Below, piece by piece: positions 6,490-10,367 of a DNA stretch of 10,367 nt. The notes beneath the pieces were generated by a model. It was not told the DNA's origin, did no database searches, and was given only the letters and a program-made list of their open reading frames with translations. Within the stretch, counting starts at the first letter, position 1; each line of letters starts with the position of its first letter. Origin of the DNA: Legionella longbeachae (GTDB lineage Bacteria; Pseudomonadota; Gammaproteobacteria; Legionellales; Legionellaceae); assembly GCA_016191305.1 (NCBI GenBank), contig JACPOX010000202.1, positions 1 through 10,367 on the forward strand, read 5' to 3'. The position numbers were made by a program, and so were the translations under genes.

Positions 6490-7680
6490 ATGATCCAAAA
6501 GACTCGACGCACAATGCTTAAGAGCATATTTCTTACAGGACTTATCTCATGGCAAGTACAAGCAGCAGAGACCAATAATGTAAACACTGCATTAGGCCCT
6601 GAAACTACTCAATTAAGTAGCGACCCTAAAATTCAAAAATTATTAAAAGATGAAGATCAAAATATAAAAGCAGAATTTCCTTATAGAATTAATTTATTTA
6701 CTCAGGGACAGATTGATAAAAACAGTGCAGGCATCAGGATTGCAGAAACAGCAAATCAATTATTATCGGATACTTCGGGATTACTATTTTATTATGAAGT
6801 GGTTAATGACGCAATGAGGGTACCGCATTGGCATTCTAATGCTACTGAAATTGGTACCGTGCTCAGCGGTAAAATGCGTGTTACGATTTGGGAAGGCACT
6901 GGGGAACCCAAAGTTTATACTGTTGAAAAAAACGGCACATGGATTATTCCGAAAGCAAAACTACATTCCTTAGAAAATGTGGGGCAAGAGAAGATGAAGT
7001 TCCTTGTTGTATATGATTCACCTATCGCAGCCGATAGGGATTTCTTAACAGCCTGGGCATCGTTACCTGATGCAGTGCTTGCACGCGCTGTTGGGCTGCA
7101 AGAAAGTGATATTGCTGCGATTAAAAAAACCACAAAAAATCGCTTAAGTGCATTTGATCCTTCAGCCTCGAACCTTAAAATAGATAACTACAGTGTCTTA
7201 TCTAATAACTTTATGACAACAAAACCTATCTACCAATCCGATTTAGGTTCAATTACCCGAATAGATCCCACCGTTAATCCGCACATGAAAGCAATGGCAA
7301 TTCAAAGAACAATTATGAAACCCCAAGTGTTACGTGTTCCTCATTGGTATACCACTGGTGACGTCTTATTATATGTGTTAAAAGGTGAGGCATTTTTTAC
7401 CTTAATGGATAATGATGGCAAAGTGTATCATTCAGTCGTTCATCCTGGAGATGTGATTTCAATTCCGGTAGGAAATTTCCATAGTTTCTTAAATATTGGC
7501 AATGATGACTTGGAAGTATATGAAGGATTTAATCGAGTTGAACAAATCAATGAAATTACTCTAAGAAATGGCGTACAACATTTCAATGTAGGTACTATTG
7601 AAGGCGCTACTGGATTAAGTAAAGAACTGATTAATAAAATAAATCAGGAAAAAAATGAGTCCTATATGATGAAGTTCTAA
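6490..7680 (+). CDS. Exported bicupin protein of the oxalate decarboxylase superfamily, C-terminal metal site degraded
   Basis: The 396-residue product begins with MIQKTRRTMLKS and a hydrophobic stretch ending in VQA-AE (residues 23-26), a signal peptide with a likely cut after residue 25. Two cupin domains follow. The first (about 95-175) has a full metal set: H113, H115, E120 and H159, after R110 (RVPHWH). The second (about 265-345) keeps R282, H285 and H331, but the second His is Y287 and the Glu position is V292. By alignment with Bacillus OxdC, the second-domain catalytic Glu is kept as E345, while the N-terminal SENST lid is shortened and lacks its Glu. Classical oxalate decarboxylase activity is therefore doubtful; an oxalate decarboxylase or oxidase-like or other organic-acid enzyme with one metal is plausible. 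AAGGGAG, 6 bases from the ATG, is a strong ribosome binding site. An exported carbonic anhydrase gene follows. Confidence 0.82.
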   Translation: MIQKTRRTMLKSIFLTGLISWQVQAAETNNVNTALGPETTQLSSDPKIQKLLKDEDQNIKAEFPYRINLFTQGQIDKNSAGIRIAETANQLLSDTSGLLFYYEVVNDAMRVPHWHSNATEIGTVLSGKMRVTIWEGTGEPKVYTVEKNGTWIIPKAKLHSLENVGQEKMKFLVVYDSPIAADRDFLTAWASLPDAVLARAVGLQESDIAAIKKTTKNRLSAFDPSASNLKIDNYSVLSNNFMTTKPIYQSDLGSITRIDPTVNPHMKAMAIQRTIMKPQVLRVPHWYTTGDVLLYVLKGEAFFTLMDNDGKVYHSVVHPGDVISIPVGNFHSFLNIGNDDLEVYEGFNRVEQINEITLRNGVQHFNVGTIEGATGLSKELINKINQEKNESYMMKF

Positions 7681-7700
7681 AAAGTTATCCTAATGATGAA

Positions 7701-7741
7701 TGTAGGTTGGTGTTCTTGTTGGGCCAGGGACCCAACCTACA
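7701..7741. repeat. GTAGGTTGGG palindromic repeat, copy 2 (inverted, with a 12-base insertion)
   Basis: Outer arms TGTAGGTTGG (7701-7710) and CCAACCTACA (7732-7741) are perfect complements. Read on the minus strand, the element equals copy 1 with one substitution and one 12-base insertion, AAGAACACCAAC, before the final CTACA. An inner hairpin GTTGGG (7718-7723) / CCCAAC (7731-7736) competes with the outer pairing. It starts 20 bases after the bicupin stop and may act as its terminator. Confidence 0.8.
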
Positions 7742-7856
7742 TTTTAAAGCCCTTTTCAACCTCAAACTAAAAATGTATTTATAATTGAGGTGTACTATTG
7801 ATGACATTTACCCGTTTCTAAAGACCATCCTAATTCAACTAACTTATTGAGTTTTT

Positions 7857-7871
7857 TTATCATTATGATAA
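7857..7871. promoter_or_regulatory. Perfect 7-1-7 palindrome upstream of the carbonic anhydrase gene
   Basis: TTATCATTATGATAA is a perfect palindrome around one central base, about 70 bases before the carbonic anhydrase start, in the promoter region. It suggests an operator for a dimeric regulator. It is not a Fur box, which has the half-sites in the opposite order. Confidence 0.3.
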
Positions 7872-7876
7872 GTTCA

Positions 7877-7905
7877 TTTCAAGTTACTACTAATTAAGTT
7901 ATGAT
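7877..7905 (+). promoter_or_regulatory. Candidate promoter for the carbonic anhydrase gene
   Basis: TTTCAA (7877-7882) and TATGAT (7900-7905) are 17 bases apart, about 34 bases before the start codon. The -10 is good and the -35 poor. Confidence 0.25.
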
Positions 7906-7927
7906 GAGAATAGGAAAATTAAACAAC

Positions 7928-7931
7928 GGAG
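7928..7931 (+). promoter_or_regulatory. Ribosome binding site deciding the carbonic anhydrase start
   Basis: GGAG lies 7 bases from ATG at 7939 but only 4 from the GTG at 7936, so the ATG is preferred. Confidence 0.6.
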
Positions 7932-7938
7932 CTTTGTG

Positions 7939-8679
7939 ATGCAACATTTATCGAAAATCATAGCATTAACATTTGTTTTGAGCTGTTTTTTTAGCAGTCT
8001 GAGTTATTCATCTGAAAGTGACATCCCCCTTTTAGGTAAAACGATAACTCAAGAAAAGCAACAAAAAATGTCACCCAAACAAGCTCTGCAGCGTTTAAAA
8101 GATGGAAATCAACGCTTTTTGAATAATACACAAATATCCAGAGATTATTTAAAACAGGCTCACCAATCGTCTTATGGGCAATATCCCTTCGCAGTAATTT
8201 TGAATTGTATGGATTCGCGCAGTATCCCCGAATTGTTTTTTGATCAAGGTTTAGCGGATTTATTTACTTTACGTGTAGCAGGAAATGTTCTCAATGATGA
8301 TATTCTGGGAAGTATGGAATTTGCAACTAAAGCAGTGGGGTCTCGCTTAATTGTAGTATTGGCTCATACTTCCTGTGGCGCAGTAGTTGGTGCTTGTAGC
8401 GGCGCGCAATTAGGACATTTAACTGATGTTTTGGATAAAATTAAACCGGTTGTTCAACCAAGTATGCAGGAACTGGATTCAAAAAATTGTACTGACCCAA
8501 AACTTATTGATGCGATTGCTAAAGCCAATGCCTTAAGAGTTGTAAAAGAAATTCAAGAAAGAAGTCCCATCATTAGAGACTTGATTAATCAGAAACAAAT
8601 AGGAATAGTTGCTGGTTTACATGATATAAAAACAGGTCAAATAACCTTTTTTGAAGAAAAGCGCTCTGTTCCTGAATAA
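7939..8679 (+). CDS. Exported beta-class carbonic anhydrase
   Basis: The product is 246 residues from ATG 7939 (one more if the GTG at 7936 is used). The N-terminus MQHLSKIIALTFVLSCFF, followed by a Ser-rich stretch, is a signal peptide, probably cut near residues 22-25; VLSC is a poor lipobox, so a soluble periplasmic protein is more likely than a lipoprotein. The beta-CA active site is complete: zinc ligands C90 (NCMDSR), H143 and C146 (HTSCGA), and the D92/R94 dyad. RVAGNV at 112-117 and a C-terminal GIVAGLHDIKTGQITFF are also family features. It interconverts CO2 and bicarbonate with a proton. The gene stands alone, with its own upstream region and a terminator after it; the preceding gene is an exported bicupin, which may be a source of CO2. 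Confidence 0.92.
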   Translation: MQHLSKIIALTFVLSCFFSSLSYSSESDIPLLGKTITQEKQQKMSPKQALQRLKDGNQRFLNNTQISRDYLKQAHQSSYGQYPFAVILNCMDSRSIPELFFDQGLADLFTLRVAGNVLNDDILGSMEFATKAVGSRLIVVLAHTSCGAVVGACSGAQLGHLTDVLDKIKPVVQPSMQELDSKNCTDPKLIDAIAKANALRVVKEIQERSPIIRDLINQKQIGIVAGLHDIKTGQITFFEEKRSVPE

Positions 8680-8713
8680 ATAGCAGTAGCACTAAGCGGT
8701 GTGAAAATTTATT

Positions 8714-8739
8714 GTGAGAGAAAAAATTCTCTCACTTTT
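8714..8739 (+). terminator. Hairpin terminator after the carbonic anhydrase gene
   Basis: GTGAGAGAA and TTCTCTCAC form a perfect 9-base stem (8714-8735) around an AAAA loop, followed by TTTT. It lies 35 bases after the stop at 8679 and separates this gene from the methyltransferase. Confidence 0.8.
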
Positions 8740-8797
8740 ACAACAAAAATTCTGTTTTTTTTCTTAAAAATAAGCAATACTTCTTTCTGAATAAATC

Positions 8798-9619
8798 ATG
8801 GTACAATCGATGATTAAAATAAGACCTTTTCTTAAATGGGCAGGTAGTAAATACAATTGCCTAGAAAAGATTATACCTTTTTTCCCTGCGGGAAAACGCT
8901 TAATAGAACCCTTTGCTGGATCAGGCGTCGTGTTTATGAACACGAAGTACTCTTCTCATCTTTTAGCCGAGAGTAATTTTGATTTAATCCATCTTTTTAC
9001 TACATTACAACAACAAGGCGATACATTTATCCAACGTTGTGAATCCTATTTTAGACCACAATACAACTGCAAAGAAAAATACTATCAAATAAGAGAAAAT
9101 TTTAATACATCAGATGCTTCATCACAAAAAGCAGCTCTCTTTCTCTATTTAAACCGACATGGCTATAACGGGTTATGTCGCTACAACTCTAAAGGGCGTT
9201 ATAACGTCCCTTTCGGACTTTATGTCAAACCCTATTTTCCTTACAAAGAAATGCAGCTTTTTCATCAAAAAAGTCAGCAAGCAGAATTTCTCCATAATGA
9301 TTTCAGAAAAACGTTTGAGTATGCAGAACGAGGCGATGTGATTTATTGCGATCCTCCATATGTTTTACTTTCTGAGAAAGCGCAACATCTACCCTATACA
9401 AAAAAACTGTTTACAACCGAAGATCAAATTGAATTAGCCGAATTAGCTAAAGAAACTGCAGCAAGGGGTATCCCAGTTATTCTATCCAATCATGACACTG
9501 AATTCACCAGATACCACTATCGGAAAGCCGAAATTAAAAGTTTCGCAGTTTCACGCTTTATCAACTGTCAAGGCTCACTGCGACAACCTGTAAAAGAATT
9601 AATTGCGATATTTAATTAA
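8798..9619 (+). CDS. dam: DNA adenine methyltransferase, Dam (D12 class) family
   Basis: The 273-residue product closely follows E. coli Dam (278 residues) throughout. It has FLKWAGSK at 11-18, the S-adenosylmethionine motif EPFAGSGVVF at 37-46, the DNA-contacting LNRHGYNGLCRYN at 118-130, NVPFG at 136-140, the catalytic DPPY at 185-188, ILSNHDT at 218-224 and a C-terminal VKELIAIF. It should methylate N6 of adenine; GATC specificity is inferred from the conserved YNGLCRYN region. No restriction endonuclease lies beside it, so it is an orphan methylase that may serve in mismatch repair, replication timing or gene control. Neither ATG 8798 nor ATG 8810 has a clear ribosome binding site; 8810 would give MIKIRPFLKW, closer to the E. 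coli N-terminus. Confidence 0.92.
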   Translation: MVQSMIKIRPFLKWAGSKYNCLEKIIPFFPAGKRLIEPFAGSGVVFMNTKYSSHLLAESNFDLIHLFTTLQQQGDTFIQRCESYFRPQYNCKEKYYQIRENFNTSDASSQKAALFLYLNRHGYNGLCRYNSKGRYNVPFGLYVKPYFPYKEMQLFHQKSQQAEFLHNDFRKTFEYAERGDVIYCDPPYVLLSEKAQHLPYTKKLFTTEDQIELAELAKETAARGIPVILSNHDTEFTRYHYRKAEIKSFAVSRFINCQGSLRQPVKELIAIFN

Positions 9620-9840
9620 CGTACTATCAGGTAACGTAATCGTTCAAATCTCGTCTTTGCAAGCCTTGCGAAACAATCTAATACGATGTTTCGTTTGATA
9701 TCTGTACTGGTTTGCTTCACTGCGTTCGCAAGAGCGGTAAGTTTTTCAGGTAGTTTAAAATAAATACCCCACGAACGTTTACCAGCATTAAACGAGGCCA
9801 AGTTCTTTCTCTTTCACATTTTGTTAGTGCCCACTCGCAT
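9616..9840 (-). pseudogene. Stop-interrupted ORF remnant of unknown function
   Basis: From ATG 9840 the frame reads MRVGTNKM, then TGA (9816-9814), then 65 open codons to the TAA at 9616-9618. These include KRKNLASFNAGKR and a helical LPEKLTALANAVKQ segment rich in Lys, Arg and Leu. The only start after the TGA is TTG at 9801 with no clear ribosome binding site. A single change from CGA (Arg) to TGA would explain the break. Its end overlaps the dam stop by 4 bases. I do not recognise it; the basic helical character would fit a small DNA-binding or mobilisation protein, but that is a guess. It may also be non-coding. Confidence 0.35.
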
Positions 9841-9866
9841 GGGCTGATTTTAACTATATTTTCAGT

Positions 9867-10313
9867 TTAAATTTTAGGACTTTCATCTACAGTAGTGTTT
9901 TCTTTTGCTATTTGATTAATAGAAGAAAATAATCTATTTTTGAAATTAAATACATCTTCCACTATACCTATATATTCACTAATAGCTGTTATCTTAGTAA
10001 TAACTTTGTATACTCCATCCTTAACCGGTGTAACAGCACAACCTTCATTTTTAAGCGATGAGATAAGATTCTTTAAATTATTTTGCAGATGTTTATGGCT
10101 TGGATTGTTCTTTGAGTCAACTGTTAATGTTTCTAATGTATCTATTAAACCTAGCGTGAAACATAGTTCAGAGATCAATTTAGCTTGAGTTACTGTAAAT
10201 CCAAACTCTCTGCATGTCTGGTATTTTTGTTCTAATAATTTTGGTTCAGTTATTTTTAGTACTGTGGCTCTAAGAGATTTCTCTGGGTTTAAGTTAAATA
10301 TTTTTGAGTGCAT
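9867..10313 (-). CDS. Hypothetical protein, 148 residues
   Basis: I do not recognise this protein. It is soluble in appearance: no signal peptide or membrane segment, two Cys (34 and 51; a third at 92), and mostly helical segments, with a long amphipathic stretch at about 40-95 (TQAKLISELCFTLGLIDTL onward) and another at 105-137. AGG lies 10 bases before the ATG, a usable ribosome binding site. A perfect 13-8-13 inverted repeat begins 17 bases upstream, which would fit an operator controlling this gene. The downstream neighbour on the same strand is the broken ORF at 9616-9840, 26 bases away, so the two may once have been an operon. Codon use is as AT-rich as the surroundings. The uninterrupted frame and position make it a probable gene. 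Confidence 0.55.
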   Translation of the reverse strand: MHSKIFNLNPEKSLRATVLKITEPKLLEQKYQTCREFGFTVTQAKLISELCFTLGLIDTLETLTVDSKNNPSHKHLQNNLKNLISSLKNEGCAVTPVKDGVYKVITKITAISEYIGIVEDVFNFKNRLFSSINQIAKENTTVDESPKI

Positions 10314-10329
10314 TACGAATTACCTGTGA

Positions 10330-10363
10330 TTTTAAATCAAATAGCATATCATTTGATTTAAAA
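10330..10363. repeat. Perfect 13-8-13 inverted repeat (operator or recombination-site-like)
   Basis: Arms TTTTAAATCAAAT (10330-10342) and ATTTGATTTAAAA (10351-10363) are perfect complements around the asymmetric 8-base spacer AGCATATC. It sits 17 bases upstream of the 148-residue gene. The size and spacing equal those of loxP-type sites, but the location also suits an operator or leader hairpin. Confidence 0.7.
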
Positions 10364-10367
10364 GAGA

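Noticed and set aside
7936..7938. GTG start for the carbonic anhydrase
   Set aside because: The GGAG is only 4 bases away; the next codon, ATG at 7939, has normal 7-base spacing.
7901..7939. 12-codon upstream ORF whose TGA overlaps the carbonic anhydrase ATG
   Set aside because: It has no clear ribosome binding site, and the best promoter would start transcription downstream of its ATG.
9940..10188. 82-codon plus-strand ORF with a hydrophobic N-terminus
   Set aside because: It lies opposite the 148-residue gene, whose longer frame has a usable ribosome binding site. I see no ribosome binding site for the plus-strand ORF, so it is probably a shadow, though it cannot be excluded fully.
1..10367. 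CRISPR array, tRNA, rRNA or transposase gene
   Set aside because: I saw no regularly spaced repeats, cloverleaf, rRNA-like sequence or transposase motifs.

Overview
The window is AT-rich and reads as the chromosome of a gammaproteobacterium, most likely Legionella or a close relative. The grounds are codon and base composition, a malonate decarboxylase alpha subunit that I recognise, a type II NADH dehydrogenase, exported carbonic anhydrase, and a large coiled-coil protein with no recognisable family that looks like a Dot/Icm effector candidate. The assignment is inference: there is no rRNA or other marker gene here.

Layout. Positions 1-899 (minus) hold the N-terminal 299 codons of mdcA, running off the window edge; this gene is easy to miss because it has no stop inside the window. 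A 14-base gap separates it from ndh (914-2215, minus), so the two look like one operon. A 91-base divergent intergenic region leads to an SDR oxidoreductase fused to a DoxX-like membrane domain (2307-3605, plus), coupled by a TAATG overlap to a four-helix DUF2269-type membrane protein (3605-4069). A GTAGGTTGGG palindrome (4080-4108) lies between the convergent gene ends.

Positions 4113-6236 (minus) encode a 707-residue protein of unknown function with two membrane segments and a long coiled coil. Its real start is probably further upstream at 6358, where there is a good ribosome binding site and a plausible promoter. A single-base loss in an A/T run at 6300-6303 cuts this 5' part off from the rest. 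From 6490 a divergent block encodes exported enzymes: a bicupin of the oxalate decarboxylase superfamily with a degraded second metal site (6490-7680), a second, inverted and expanded copy of the palindrome (7701-7741), and an exported beta-carbonic anhydrase (7939-8679) ending in a clear hairpin terminator. A Dam-type adenine methyltransferase follows (8798-9619). The right end holds a stop-interrupted ORF remnant (9616-9840), a 148-residue protein I do not recognise (9867-10313), and a perfect 13-8-13 inverted repeat (10330-10363) just upstream of it.

How the genes may work together: MdcA belongs to malonate breakdown, which releases CO2. The bicupin family includes CO2-releasing oxalate decarboxylases, and the neighbouring exported carbonic anhydrase hydrates CO2. 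A link between the last two in the periplasm is a reasonable but untested inference. I see no restriction enzyme, integrase, CRISPR array or RNA gene.
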